From positions 124,001 to 188,000 of the forward strand of contig CAJPFK010000018.1 in the NCBI GenBank assembly GCA_905339275.1: DNA of 64,000 nt, in the 5' to 3' direction. Position 1 is the first letter of the stretch; each line of letters begins with the position of its first letter. This stretch comes from Methylophilaceae bacterium (GTDB lineage Bacteria; Pseudomonadota; Gammaproteobacteria; Burkholderiales; Methylophilaceae). Below are positions 45,280 to 53,645 of the stretch, one piece after another. Under the pieces are notes generated by a model. The model searched no databases. It was given only the letters and a program-made list of their open reading frames with translations, and had not been told where the DNA came from. Position numbers and translations under genes: made by a program.

Positions 45280-45857
45280 TAACGCACCAGCCCGGCAAAA
45301 CCCATAAACGCCAGACTCATCAGACCGGCAGTCACCATCGCAATGGCTGAACCCTTGAAGGGTGCGGGCACATCCGCCGCATCGAGGCGCTCGCGCAGGG
45401 AGGCGAACATGATCAACACCATGGAAAAACCGATCGCCCCGCCCAGCCCGAACAGAAGGGATTCAATGAAATTATGATTGGACTGCACGTTCAACAGCGG
45501 AATACCCAGCACGGCACAATTGGTCGTAATCAGCGGCAGGAATATGCCGAGCGACTGGTACAGCACCGGGCTGGTTTTTTCAAGGAACATCTCGGTGAAC
45601 TGTACGACGCCGGCAATCACGACGATGAAAGACAACGTACGCAGATAGAACAGTTCGGTGCCGAGCAGGTAATGGCTGATCAGGTAGCTGGTTCCCGAAC
45701 CGACGGTCAGCACAAAGGTCGTGGCCGCAGCCATCGCAATGGAGGTTTCCAGTTTCTTGGAAACCCCCATGAACGGGCACAAACCCAGCACCTTGATCAA
45801 CACAATATTGTTGACCAGGACCGTACCCAACAGAATGAGTATGTATTCTTGCAGCAT
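45279..45857 (-). CDS. rsxA: Rsx/Rnf electron transport subunit A
   Basis: The protein has 192 residues and six membrane segments. [29 protein letters not shown] and [37 protein letters not shown] are the RnfA/NqrE-type signatures. It is the first gene of rsxABCDGE; the 250-base gap to dapA holds the divergent promoters. Confidence 0.95.
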   Translation of the reverse strand: MLQEYILILLGTVLVNNIVLIKVLGLCPFMGVSKKLETSIAMAAATTFVLTVGSGTSYLISHYLLGTELFYLRTLSFIVVIAGVVQFTEMFLEKTSPVLYQSLGIFLPLITTNCAVLGIPLLNVQSNHNFIESLLFGLGGAIGFSMVLIMFASLRERLDAADVPAPFKGSAIAMVTAGLMSLAFMGFAGLVR

Positions 45858-46106
45858 TCGGGTTCACATTAACGACTAAGCGCCAATTATACAGGCGATC
45901 AGCATCGCGGGAATAAGCCTGATGCACCTTGCGGATGCGGATTTGATGCAAAATATCGGGTTTGGTGCTGCGCCACTAAAGACTGTGTGATTATATTTTT
46001 ATAATCAGCCGTTCTTTTAGAACATTGCGCCAGGGCACAAAACCATGTCCCTGGCCTTGCAGTTTCAGTTAAAATAATCGAATTTATTTAATCGGGCAGG
46101 TAAATC

Positions 46107-46997
46107 ATGCTGCAAGGCAGTCTCGTTGCCATCGTCACTCCCATGCATGAGGATGGCGGACTGGATATCAATGCCCTTCGTTCCCTCATTGATTTTCATA
46201 TCGCGGAAGGTACGGATGGGATAGTCGTCGTTGGCACGACAGGCGAATCTCCAACAGTCGATTTCGATGAACATTGCCTGCTGATCAACGCTACAGTTGA
46301 ACACACGGCCGGACGTGTCCCGGTCATTGCCGGTACCGGCGCCAATGCAACCAAGGAAGCAATCACGCTGACACAACAGGCCAAGGCGCTGGGTGCCGAT
46401 GCCTGCCTGCTGGTTACCCCTTATTACAACAAGCCGCCCCAGGAGGGCTTGTATCAGCACTATCGTGCCGTTGCAGAGGCTGTGGATATTCCGCAGATTC
46501 TCTATAACGTCCCCGGCAGGACTGCCTGCGATATTTCAAACGATACGGTCTTGCGCCTGTCGCAAATACCCAATATCGTTGGCATCAAGGATGCGACAGG
46601 CAACATGGAACGCGGCAGTGACCTGATTGCGCGCGCTCCCGAAGACTTCGCGATCTACAGCGGCGATGATGCAAGCTGCATGTCGCTGATGCTGATGGGT
46701 GGCCGCGGCGTCATCTCGGTCACGTCCAATGTCGCCCCCAGGCTGATGCATGAGATGTGCGTCGCAGCGATGGCAGGCAATGCGGTCCTGGCCAGGCAGA
46801 TCAATAAAAAATTACTGGCACTTCACCAGAAGCTGTTTGTCGAAGCCAATCCCATCCCGGTGAAATGGGTGCTGCAAGAAATGGGCATGATTAAATCGGG
46901 CATTCGCCTCCCGCTGGTACCACTTTCCGCTGTGTATCATGATACCCTGCATAAGGCGATGGAAGCTGCAGGCATTGAACCAGGCCTTAAAGATTGA
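46107..46997 (+). CDS. dapA: 4-hydroxy-tetrahydrodipicolinate synthase
   Basis: The protein has 296 residues of the TIM-barrel DapA family, the first committed step of lysine and diaminopimelate synthesis. [14 protein letters not shown], the tyrosine in [12 protein letters not shown] and the Schiff-base lysine in [15 protein letters not shown] are present. The ribosome site is AGG eight bases upstream. It is followed by bamC, a conserved pairing. Confidence 0.96.
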   Translation: MLQGSLVAIVTPMHEDGGLDINALRSLIDFHIAEGTDGIVVVGTTGESPTVDFDEHCLLINATVEHTAGRVPVIAGTGANATKEAITLTQQAKALGADACLLVTPYYNKPPQEGLYQHYRAVAEAVDIPQILYNVPGRTACDISNDTVLRLSQIPNIVGIKDATGNMERGSDLIARAPEDFAIYSGDDASCMSLMLMGGRGVISVTSNVAPRLMHEMCVAAMAGNAVLARQINKKLLALHQKLFVEANPIPVKWVLQEMGMIKSGIRLPLVPLSAVYHDTLHKAMEAAGIEPGLKD

Positions 46998-47014
46998 TTG
47001 TAAAGAGAAAGCGC

Positions 47015-48319
47015 ATGAACCGATCCGAATTGAAACATCTGACTTTTGCAGGCTTGCTCGTTGTCTTTCTAACCGGATGTGAAAGCATCCCATTTTTTGA
47101 CAATACGCCCGACTATAAAACCGCTGGCCGCTCACGCCCGCTGGAAGTGCCTCCGGACCTGACCTCGATTTCTGCGAGCGACACCTACGCGGTTCCCGGT
47201 GGCGCCACCACCTATTCGAGCTACACGCAAGGCCAGGGCTCGGTTCTTGAACAGGAAAGAATCCTCCCCAACCCGGACAACGTCAGGATGGAACGCGCCG
47301 GCTCGCAGCGCTGGCTGGTGGTCGATGCCCCGCCGGAAAAAGTCTGGCCGGTGATTCGTGAATTCTGGAACGAACTCGGTTTTGCCGTGCGCGTGGAAAA
47401 TCCCGAAACCGGCGTCATGGAAACCGAATGGGTTGACCCTTCAAGCATCACCAAGGATGACAAAGGCAACTACCTGGACAAATTCCAGGGCTGGCTCGAC
47501 AAGCTCAACACCCTGCAAACCCGCCAGAAATTCCGCACCCGTATCGACCGTGGCGAAAACAATGCCACCGAAATATATATGAGCCACCGCTCAGTCGCTG
47601 ATGCAGCAGATGACGGCAAGGAGCGCGTTCGTACCAGCGTCGGCACTTATGAAACTGGCTACAGACTCAATACGCCTGAAGCCAGAAAAGCGCAGGAAGC
47701 CCGTGCAAACTCCGAGGACATCGATGCCGAACTCCTGCGCCGTCTGATGGTAAGGCTGGGCGTTGAGGAGCAGAAATCCAAATCCGTCGTTGCAGCGGTC
47801 AATAATGAAGTGCGTGCAACCATCAACCGGGAACCGGACGGCACACTGATACTCGCCGTCAATGACCAGTTCGACCGTGCATGGCGCCGTGTCGGCCTGG
47901 CACTCGACCGCGTCGGCTTCGTTGTCGAGGACAGGGATCGCTCCCGTGGCCTTTACTACGTTCGCTACGCCGACCTGGGTACCGCCGAAGATACCCCGGA
48001 GAAGAAAAAGGGACTGCTCGAATCGCTGAAATTCTGGGGCAATGACGACGAAAAGAAAGCTGAAAAGCAGGAAGTGAGAAAAGCAGAAGCCAAGCCGGCG
48101 GATCCGGAAGCTGAAGAAAAAGGCGTGCCTCTCGGAGAATACCTGAAGTTCTGGGAAACCCCGAAGGACGAAACCACACGTGAAAAACAATACCGCGTGA
48201 AAGTTGAAGACCGTGAGAACGGCGGTTCGGATGTCGTGGTCGTCACGCAAGATGGCGTTCGTGATCGCTCGAATACTGCAAATCGCATCACCAACCTGCT
48301 ATATGAGCAACTGAGGTAA
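47015..48319 (+). CDS. bamC: Outer membrane assembly lipoprotein BamC
   Basis: The protein has 434 residues from the ATG at 47015, which yields a lipoprotein signal with the lipobox LTGC (about residue 21). The N-terminal unstructured part is followed by two helix-grip domains (VDAPPEKVWPVIREFWNELGFAVRVENPETGVMETEW and NDQFDRAWRRVGLALDRVGFVVEDRDRSRGLYYVRY). It helps the BAM complex insert beta-barrel proteins. It is longer than E. coli BamC because of Lys/Glu-rich linker sequence. Confidence 0.92.
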   Translation: MNRSELKHLTFAGLLVVFLTGCESIPFFDNTPDYKTAGRSRPLEVPPDLTSISASDTYAVPGGATTYSSYTQGQGSVLEQERILPNPDNVRMERAGSQRWLVVDAPPEKVWPVIREFWNELGFAVRVENPETGVMETEWVDPSSITKDDKGNYLDKFQGWLDKLNTLQTRQKFRTRIDRGENNATEIYMSHRSVADAADDGKERVRTSVGTYETGYRLNTPEARKAQEARANSEDIDAELLRRLMVRLGVEEQKSKSVVAAVNNEVRATINREPDGTLILAVNDQFDRAWRRVGLALDRVGFVVEDRDRSRGLYYVRYADLGTAEDTPEKKKGLLESLKFWGNDDEKKAEKQEVRKAEAKPADPEAEEKGVPLGEYLKFWETPKDETTREKQYRVKVEDRENGGSDVVVVTQDGVRDRSNTANRITNLLYEQLR

Positions 48320-48340
48320 TGTCCCGGTACTCGCGACGAT

Positions 48341-49114
48341 ATGCGCTTTGCATCCCTGGGCAGTGGTAGCGCCGGCAACGGCCTGATTGTCGAAGAAGGT
48401 GCTACCCGTCTTCTGCTGGATTGCGGCTTCGGCCTGAGAGATGTTGCTGCCCGCCTGGACAGGCTGGATTTATCAGCAGAGAACCTGAGCGGTATTCTCG
48501 TGACGCATGAGCATGACGACCATGCGGGCGGCGTTTTCAAGTTTGCCAATAAATACCGGATTCCGGTCTGGCTGACGCATGGAACGCTGACCATGGCCGA
48601 GCGCTACCTGCCTTCGGCCTCGAGCTTCGAAATGCACCTGATTGACAGCCACGAAACCTTCGCCATACAGGACATCCATATCCAGCCATTCCCGGTACCG
48701 CATGATGCACGCGAACCAGTGCAATTTACGTTCAGCAACGGCGACAGGAAGCTGGGGGTACTCACCGACACCGGCACTTCAACCGCTCATATCGAAAACA
48801 TGTTAAGCGCATGCGACGCCCTGGTGCTCGAATGCAACCATGACATCGACATGCTCATGAACGGCCCTTATGCCAGGCCGCTCAAACAGCGTGTCAACAG
48901 CCGGCTGGGGCATCTGGACAATACCAGTGCGGCAACACTGCTTTCACGATTGGATAACTCCAGATTGCAACACATCATCGCCGCACATCTCAGTGCCAAG
49001 AACAATCTGCCGGAACTCGCCAGACAGGCATTAAGTCAGGTTTTATGCTGCGATGAGGACTGGATAGGAATCGCAGATCAGGTATCCGGGTTTGATTGGC
49101 GGCAAATTCTCTGA
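48341..49114 (+). CDS. MBL-fold metallohydrolase (YycJ/WalJ-like)
   Basis: The protein has 257 residues with the metal motif THEHDDHAGG, GSGSAGNGLIVEEGATRLLLDCG at the start, TDTGTSTAHIE and LECNHDIDML. This is the YycJ-like 5'-exonuclease/phosphodiesterase branch. It stands 21 bases after bamC and is likely co-transcribed. A shared terminator follows. Confidence 0.86.
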   Translation: MRFASLGSGSAGNGLIVEEGATRLLLDCGFGLRDVAARLDRLDLSAENLSGILVTHEHDDHAGGVFKFANKYRIPVWLTHGTLTMAERYLPSASSFEMHLIDSHETFAIQDIHIQPFPVPHDAREPVQFTFSNGDRKLGVLTDTGTSTAHIENMLSACDALVLECNHDIDMLMNGPYARPLKQRVNSRLGHLDNTSAATLLSRLDNSRLQHIIAAHLSAKNNLPELARQALSQVLCCDEDWIGIADQVSGFDWRQIL

Positions 49115-49131
49115 AGCGGCATGCAAAAAAC

Positions 49132-49160
49132 AAAAAGCCGACCCTTGGGTCGGCTTTTTT
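49132..49160. terminator. Bidirectional terminator
   Basis: AAAAAGCCGACCC and GGGTCGGCTTTTTT form a long stem that has T runs on both strands. It serves the MBL gene on the plus strand and the repeat lipoprotein on the minus strand. Confidence 0.92.
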
Positions 49161-49192
49161 ATTCCAGTCAGATGAACCCGACCGGAAACGTA

Positions 49193-49408
49193 TTACTCAG
49201 CTGCGGCAGGTGCTTCTTCAGCAGGAGCGGCTTCTTCTGCGGCAGGTGCTTCTTCAGCAGGAGCAGCTTCTTCAACAGCAGGTGCCTCTTCTACAGGAGC
49301 AACTTCTTCTACAGCAGGTGCTTCTTCTACAGGAGCAGCTTCTTCTTTTTGACCGCAAGCAGTCAGAGCAAGAGCCAACAAAGCGGCTAACAGAGCGGAA
49401 CGTGTCAT
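49193..49408 (-). CDS. Small Glu/Ala/Pro-repeat lipoprotein
   Basis: The protein has 71 residues with an AAGGAA ribosome site. A lipoprotein signal peptide with lipobox LTAC (C18) precedes a mature part made almost only of the units EEAPAVEEVAP, EEAPAVEEAAP and EEAPAAEEAAP. Such acidic, extended tails could act as periplasmic spacers or bind cations. Function unknown. The unit repeat also shows in DNA at 49203-49335. Confidence 0.75.
   Translation of the reverse strand: MTRSALLAALLALALTACGQKEEAAPVEEAPAVEEVAPVEEAPAVEEAAPAEEAPAAEEAAPAEEAPAAAE
49203..49335 (-). repeat. Tandem coding repeats in the acidic lipoprotein gene
   Basis: Units of about 30 bases built around GCAGGTGCTTCTTCAGCAGG and its variants (with CAG/ACAG/GCG changes) recur at least four times within the gene at 49193-49408. 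They encode the EEAPA-type repeat and may vary in copy number between strains. Confidence 0.65.
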
Positions 49409-49587
49409 GTTTTATATTCCTTAACGATGGATAAATAATAAGATTTGGCCTGGTACGGAATGTTTAATTGATTACATCAACATCAACTATCCGAGTGTGC
49501 AAATTCTAGCAGTTCTAAAATGAAAACCCTAGTGTTTCTAGATAGTTCTGGCGCATTTTTTAATTATTTACACCAGGAATTGAGCTT

Positions 49588-50409
49588 TCAATCCACCTTG
49601 ATTCTTAATTTTGATATCCGGCTTTCCCTGCTCTGGCCGCTGCTTAAAATTTCCCGGCTGATTTCATCCCTGTTCTGCATGCTGCCGCCGAGATCGAACC
49701 ATTCGCCCGGAGAGACTCGCACCACGGTGCCAAGCTCTTCAAAATCCACAAACCCTGCCTGGTCGAGTCTCGCTATTCGCGGTGTAATCTCCAGTTCGAC
49801 CTGATCGCCGATATAGCGCGGCCTGACAGCAAAACCTGTCGTAATATCACGGAACTCCACGGTTTGCTGCGCACGTAGATAGCGCCGGCTCAGTGCCACC
49901 CACTGCTGAGTGTAAGGTACCGATTGACCGACACGGATAAATGCCCGTTCACCATCCATCACTGTGAGGAACTCGGTATTTGCGCTACCGTATTGAGCGC
50001 TCCGGTCGTCCAGGTCAATATGCACGCCGTCCCTTGCGCCGCGGGGCAACTGTACTTCAACATCTCCAACCCGCCCTCCTGCCTGCACTCCAATGCCGTG
50101 CTGCTGCGACTGCACATCCGCTGCATGGCTGACGGTGATTCTGAGATTCCTGCGGGCAACATCCAGTTGGCTGATCAGCGCTTCGATCTGCGAGAGCCGT
50201 TCGGGCGTGGCAGTAACCATGAGATGATTATCGATGGCGCGAACGCTACCATCAGCACCGACCATGGGTTCGATCACGGGCAGGATATCCTGAGCGAACC
50301 GATATTGCAGGGTCATCATCCTGAACTGGGTGTCAGCCATGGCGGCGCTTGCCAGGAAAGTACCCAGCAACAGAATGATGACCATACTGCAATGGCGCAG
50401 ATTTCCCAT
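49588..50409 (-). CDS. Secretin-like (NolW/PulD-type) exported protein
   Basis: The protein has 273 residues with a signal peptide ending near ASAAMA (about 25). The N-terminal NolW/secretin ring domain (FRMMTLQYRFAQDILPVIEPMVGADGSVRAIDNHLMVTATPERLSQIEALISQLDVARRNLRITV) is clear. A short secretin-type domain follows (VELEITPRIARL), but the pore length of a full secretin is missing. Thus it may be a stand-alone ring protein rather than an outer membrane channel. Its ATG shares a base with the stop of the gene before it. Confidence 0.75.
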   Translation of the reverse strand: MGNLRHCSMVIILLLGTFLASAAMADTQFRMMTLQYRFAQDILPVIEPMVGADGSVRAIDNHLMVTATPERLSQIEALISQLDVARRNLRITVSHAADVQSQQHGIGVQAGGRVGDVEVQLPRGARDGVHIDLDDRSAQYGSANTEFLTVMDGERAFIRVGQSVPYTQQWVALSRRYLRAQQTVEFRDITTGFAVRPRYIGDQVELEITPRIARLDQAGFVDFEELGTVVRVSPGEWFDLGGSMQNRDEISREILSSGQSRESRISKLRIKVD

Positions 50410-50906
50410 TACAAGCCCAATGTCGTGATGCTCAGGATGGAATCGGTCGCCTCGAGCAGCTGATCGAAGCGTTCGTGCAACGGTTTTGCGGCGGCCTGAT
50501 CATCCAGGCCATACTTGAACCTGGCATGATCTATATGAAAACGGTGCAAATAATCGCGGTTATCCGCCAACACGAAGGCATCCTGCGCTACATGCGCCCG
50601 CGTATCGGTAAGATAGACCGTAATGGCATGGCTGTAGTCTCGCATCAGGTTGATCAGTCTCGGACAGTTTGCCGTGAGAAACCGGCAGTCGTGCAGAATG
50701 ATCGTCAAGCGGTTTTGCCTGTTTTTTGCTAAGAAATCCTGCAGCAACGCATGGCATGAACGCCCCTGATAGCCGCCCCGGCTCAAATCCGGATCGAATA
50801 TCTTCAGTTGCCGCTCAGCGCGGGAGATGAGCAGCGCGGTTGCGGCTTCATGGTTACGCTCGCCCAGTATGATCCTGTTCGGCACCAACGCATCATTAAC
50901 GCTCAC
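50409..50906 (-). CDS. DUF7931/PLD-like domain protein
   Basis: The protein has 165 residues, with a GTG start at 50906 and a GGAGGTG ribosome site. It resembles the N-terminal half of a phospholipase D-like fold (ATALLISRAERQLKIFDPDLS ... GYQGRSCHALLQDFL ... LTIILHDCRFLTANCPRLINLM), but no complete HKD motif is seen, so it is probably not catalytic in the classic way. It lies 21 bases after roxA and one base before the secretin-like gene. Confidence 0.72.
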   Translation of the reverse strand: MSVNDALVPNRIILGERNHEAATALLISRAERQLKIFDPDLSRGGYQGRSCHALLQDFLAKNRQNRLTIILHDCRFLTANCPRLINLMRDYSHAITVYLTDTRAHVAQDAFVLADNRDYLHRFHIDHARFKYGLDDQAAAKPLHERFDQLLEATDSILSITTLGL

Positions 50907-50927
50907 AATATCGCACCTCCGCCCGTT

Positions 50928-52109
50928 TTACCTGCTGCCGCATCGCACATATCCAGCCTGATGCCAGCTAAAAAGCAATGCCAGCAAATCGCGATCCTCC
51001 AGAACGGCAGCCATCGCTTCCGCAGGCAATCGCCTGCGGTCGGCGAGAAGTCTGAGGCAAACCGCCCAACCGGGTTTCATTGCCGTTTTCTCGCCATTCA
51101 TGAAAAATTCATTTTCATAAAAAAGCGCCTGTGACCGCAGATCCAGTTCCACCCCCTGATTCGCCACAGCTCTCCTGAAAGCATGCAGGCCCATGCCAGC
51201 CGCGGTGTCGAACACGATATCGGGCTTGGGTTCGGACAGGTAAACACCCAGGAATTCCGCCACTACCTGTTTATTCCAGCGGATTTTTTTCAGCATGGCG
51301 CCGACACGTTTCACCATATCTTCACTGATCTCGGCCGGGTGTTTCTGCAGGGAAAGATTAAGGTCGGTATACATACCGTCAAGCTGCACCTGCTCCTGCA
51401 AATATGTCAGAAACTGGGTTCCCAGCTCTTGGGCGGATGGCGCCCGGAACCCGATCGAATAGGTCATGCAGTCGCCGACCGCAATTCCCCAATGCGCCAC
51501 ATGGGGAGGCAAATAAAGCATATCCCCGCTTTCCAGTACATATTCCTGTTCCGTCTCAAAATTCCTGAGAATACGCAAGGGCGCATCTTCGACCAGGGAC
51601 AGATCGCGCTGCTGGCTGACACGCCACCGGCGCTTACCCTGCCCCTGCAGCAGGAAAACATCATATGAATCAAAGTGCGGTCCAACGCCGCCGCCATCGG
51701 GCGCATAACTCACCATCAAGTCATCCAGCCGCGCATGCGGGATGAAATTGAAATGCTGTAAAAGTTCTGCCGCCTCCGGCAGATGATGATTCACGCTTTG
51801 CACCAGCAAAGTCCAGCTTTTTCCGGGCAGTTGCGCGAAGCGTGTTTCCGGAAAGGGCCCATGCTCCAGATACCACTTACCCCGGCTTTGGCGAACCAGA
51901 CGCGACTGCACATCGTCCTCACAAGCCAGCCCTGCAAGCTCGTTTGCATCCAGGATGCCCGTAAAACCGGGGATGGCTGCACGTATCAGCAGCGGTTTCT
52001 TTTGCCAGTATTCCTTCAGGAACTGCTTGGGCGAAATGCCGCCCAGAAGAATTTTCTGCTGAATCAGCCGTACATTTTTTTTCGAGGTTTTTTTCAAGAT
52101 TTTTTTCAT
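50928..52109 (-). CDS. roxA: Ribosomal protein L16 arginine hydroxylase RoxA (JmjC-type cupin)
   Basis: The protein has 393 residues. It is a 2-oxoglutarate/Fe(II) oxygenase that hydroxylates an arginine of ribosomal protein L16. The iron ligands are PHFDSYDVFLL (HxD) and HVAHWGIAVG, with the cupin entry WQKKPLLIRAAIPGF and the C-terminal dimerisation and winged-helix part. The start MKKILKKTSKKNVRL is an unusually basic extension compared with E. coli YcfD. It diverges from bcp. Confidence 0.9.
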   Translation of the reverse strand: MKKILKKTSKKNVRLIQQKILLGGISPKQFLKEYWQKKPLLIRAAIPGFTGILDANELAGLACEDDVQSRLVRQSRGKWYLEHGPFPETRFAQLPGKSWTLLVQSVNHHLPEAAELLQHFNFIPHARLDDLMVSYAPDGGGVGPHFDSYDVFLLQGQGKRRWRVSQQRDLSLVEDAPLRILRNFETEQEYVLESGDMLYLPPHVAHWGIAVGDCMTYSIGFRAPSAQELGTQFLTYLQEQVQLDGMYTDLNLSLQKHPAEISEDMVKRVGAMLKKIRWNKQVVAEFLGVYLSEPKPDIVFDTAAGMGLHAFRRAVANQGVELDLRSQALFYENEFFMNGEKTAMKPGWAVCLRLLADRRRLPAEAMAAVLEDRDLLALLFSWHQAGYVRCGSR

Positions 52110-52197
52110 GCTAATTTGATAATTGCATCATAGCGCATTGCAATCCGGGAATAGAAATAGGTTAGAATCCAAGCACCATCATTCAGCACAATCCCCT

Positions 52198-52659
52198 ATG
52201 CTACAGATTGGCGACCTCGCCCCTGATTTCTCCATGCCTGATGCCGATATGGAAATGTTCAAGCTTTCCAGACTACGCGGCAGAACCATTGTGCTATATT
52301 TTTACCCCAAGGATGACACGCCGGGATGTACGGTGGAGGCAATCGAATTCAGCGACCTCGAAGAGGAATTCTCAAAACTCAATGCTGTCGTTATTGGTGT
52401 CAGCAAGGATGACTGCATTACGCATGCCAGCTTCCGCGATAAGCATGGCCTGAGTATTCAGCTCGTCTCGGATGAAGAAGGCAAAGTTTGCGAGAAGTAC
52501 GGGGTCTGGCAGGAAAAAGAAAAGGATGGTGTCCGCAAAATGGGCATATTACGCTCAACCTTCGTCATCGATACCGAAGGTAAAATACGATATTGCCAGT
52601 ACGGCGTTGTCGCAAAAGGACACGCCCATGAAGTGCTGAACCTCATCAAATCATTTTAA
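52198..52659 (+). CDS. bcp: Thioredoxin-dependent peroxiredoxin (Bcp/PrxQ)
   Basis: The protein has 153 residues from the ATG at 52198. It reduces peroxides and alkyl hydroperoxides. The peroxidatic cysteine is in YPKDDTPGCTVEAIEF. The usual resolving cysteine five residues later is replaced by Ile, so it may use C94/C110-region cysteines (KDDCITH, GKVCEKYG) or work as a one-cysteine enzyme. The reactive Arg in LRSTFVIDTEGKI is kept. Confidence 0.93.
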   Translation: MLQIGDLAPDFSMPDADMEMFKLSRLRGRTIVLYFYPKDDTPGCTVEAIEFSDLEEEFSKLNAVVIGVSKDDCITHASFRDKHGLSIQLVSDEEGKVCEKYGVWQEKEKDGVRKMGILRSTFVIDTEGKIRYCQYGVVAKGHAHEVLNLIKSF

Positions 52660-52677
52660 ATCGAAGGTACCCATATC

Positions 52678-53157
52678 ATGCAAATCGCCATGAATACTGT
52701 TGTTTCAATGACTTACGAACTCCGCGACAGCGAAGGAAATGTGCTTGAGTCGAGCGCCGATCCCGTCAGTTATCTGCATGGCGGATATGACAATATTTTC
52801 CCGCGGGTTGAAGAAGAGCTGCACGGCAAATCAGTCGGCGATACCGTGGAAATCGGCCTGGAACCTGCCGATGCGTTTGGCGAGTACGATGAAGAGCTGG
52901 TACAAATGGAGCCGGCTTCCGCATTTCCGACAAAAGACCTTAAAGTCGGCATGCAGTTTGAAGGCGAAGATGACTCGGGTGAAGTGATTCTGTACACCAT
53001 CACCGACATCCAGGACGGCAAGGTCGTGGTTGACGGCAATCACCCATGGGCCGGCGAACGTGTACTTTTTAAAGCCACCATCACCGGAGTACGCTCTGCC
53101 GGCAAGGAAGAAGTCGAGCATGGGCACGTGCATGGGCATGGCGGGCATCACCACTGA
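52678..53157 (+). CDS. slyD: FKBP-type peptidyl-prolyl isomerase SlyD
   Basis: The protein has 159 residues. The split FKBP domain (VSMTYELRDSEGNVLESS and DPVSYLHGGYDNIFPRVEEELHGKSVGDTVEIGLEPADAFGEYDEELVQ) and insert-in-flap domain are present. A short His-rich tail (HGHVHGHGGHHH) would bind nickel or copper, as in E. coli SlyD. It lies 18 bases after bcp and is probably co-transcribed. Confidence 0.93.
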   Translation: MQIAMNTVVSMTYELRDSEGNVLESSADPVSYLHGGYDNIFPRVEEELHGKSVGDTVEIGLEPADAFGEYDEELVQMEPASAFPTKDLKVGMQFEGEDDSGEVILYTITDIQDGKVVVDGNHPWAGERVLFKATITGVRSAGKEEVEHGHVHGHGGHHH

Positions 53158-53213
53158 ACATCAGGTGAAACATCACCGCTTTTGATGCGTTAAATCAGGA
53201 AGCGGGTTACATC

Positions 53214-53249
53214 ATGACAAAGGACGATATTGCAATCGTCCTTTGTCAT
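53214..53249. other. Perfect 15-bp hairpin between convergent genes
   Basis: ATGACAAAGGACGAT (53214-53228) and its exact complement (53235-53249) flank a six-base loop ATTGCA. It sits 57 bases past slyD and 17 before the stop of the glycine-rich gene. No long T run follows on either side, so it is not a typical intrinsic terminator, although a long stem may still end or stabilise both messages. Confidence 0.7.
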
Positions 53250-53265
53250 TCATTACTGCCACTAC

Positions 53266-53529
53266 TTATTTTTTGCTTATTGCATTTTTAATCAGGCCGA
53301 CGATCAGCATTACCAGAATACCCCCCACGCCCCCGCCGGCAACGTCACCCAGCATACCGCTGGCAGCGTCCGAACCCAGTACCGCGCTTAAAATCTGTCC
53401 ACCCACACCACCGCCGACAATCCCGGCAAGACTGTTACCTAAAGTTCCAAGACTTAGATTCTTGAAAAGCGCTCCGCCAACATTGCCTCCAATTGCCCCA
53501 AGCACAAGCTGAACGATAATTTCCATCAT
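53266..53529 (-). CDS. Small glycine-rich membrane protein
   Basis: The protein has 87 residues with a GGAGGG ribosome site (ATG at 53529 or 53526). It is hydrophobic and glycine-rich: [32 protein letters not shown] and [21 protein letters not shown]. Two or three membrane segments are likely. Similar peptides occur in many Gram-negative bacteria with no assigned function. Confidence 0.7.
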   Translation of the reverse strand: MMEIIVQLVLGAIGGNVGGALFKNLSLGTLGNSLAGIVGGGVGGQILSAVLGSDAASGMLGDVAGGGVGGILVMLIVGLIKNAISKK

Positions 53530-53645
53530 GATCCCTCCGATTATCAGACGTATTAAGTAACGTCTGGAAAAGCATTTTAATGAAAATTATCGGCGAAGCT
53601 GGAATCAACAGAAGCTATTAACAAAACTTAACAGATCGGCACTGC

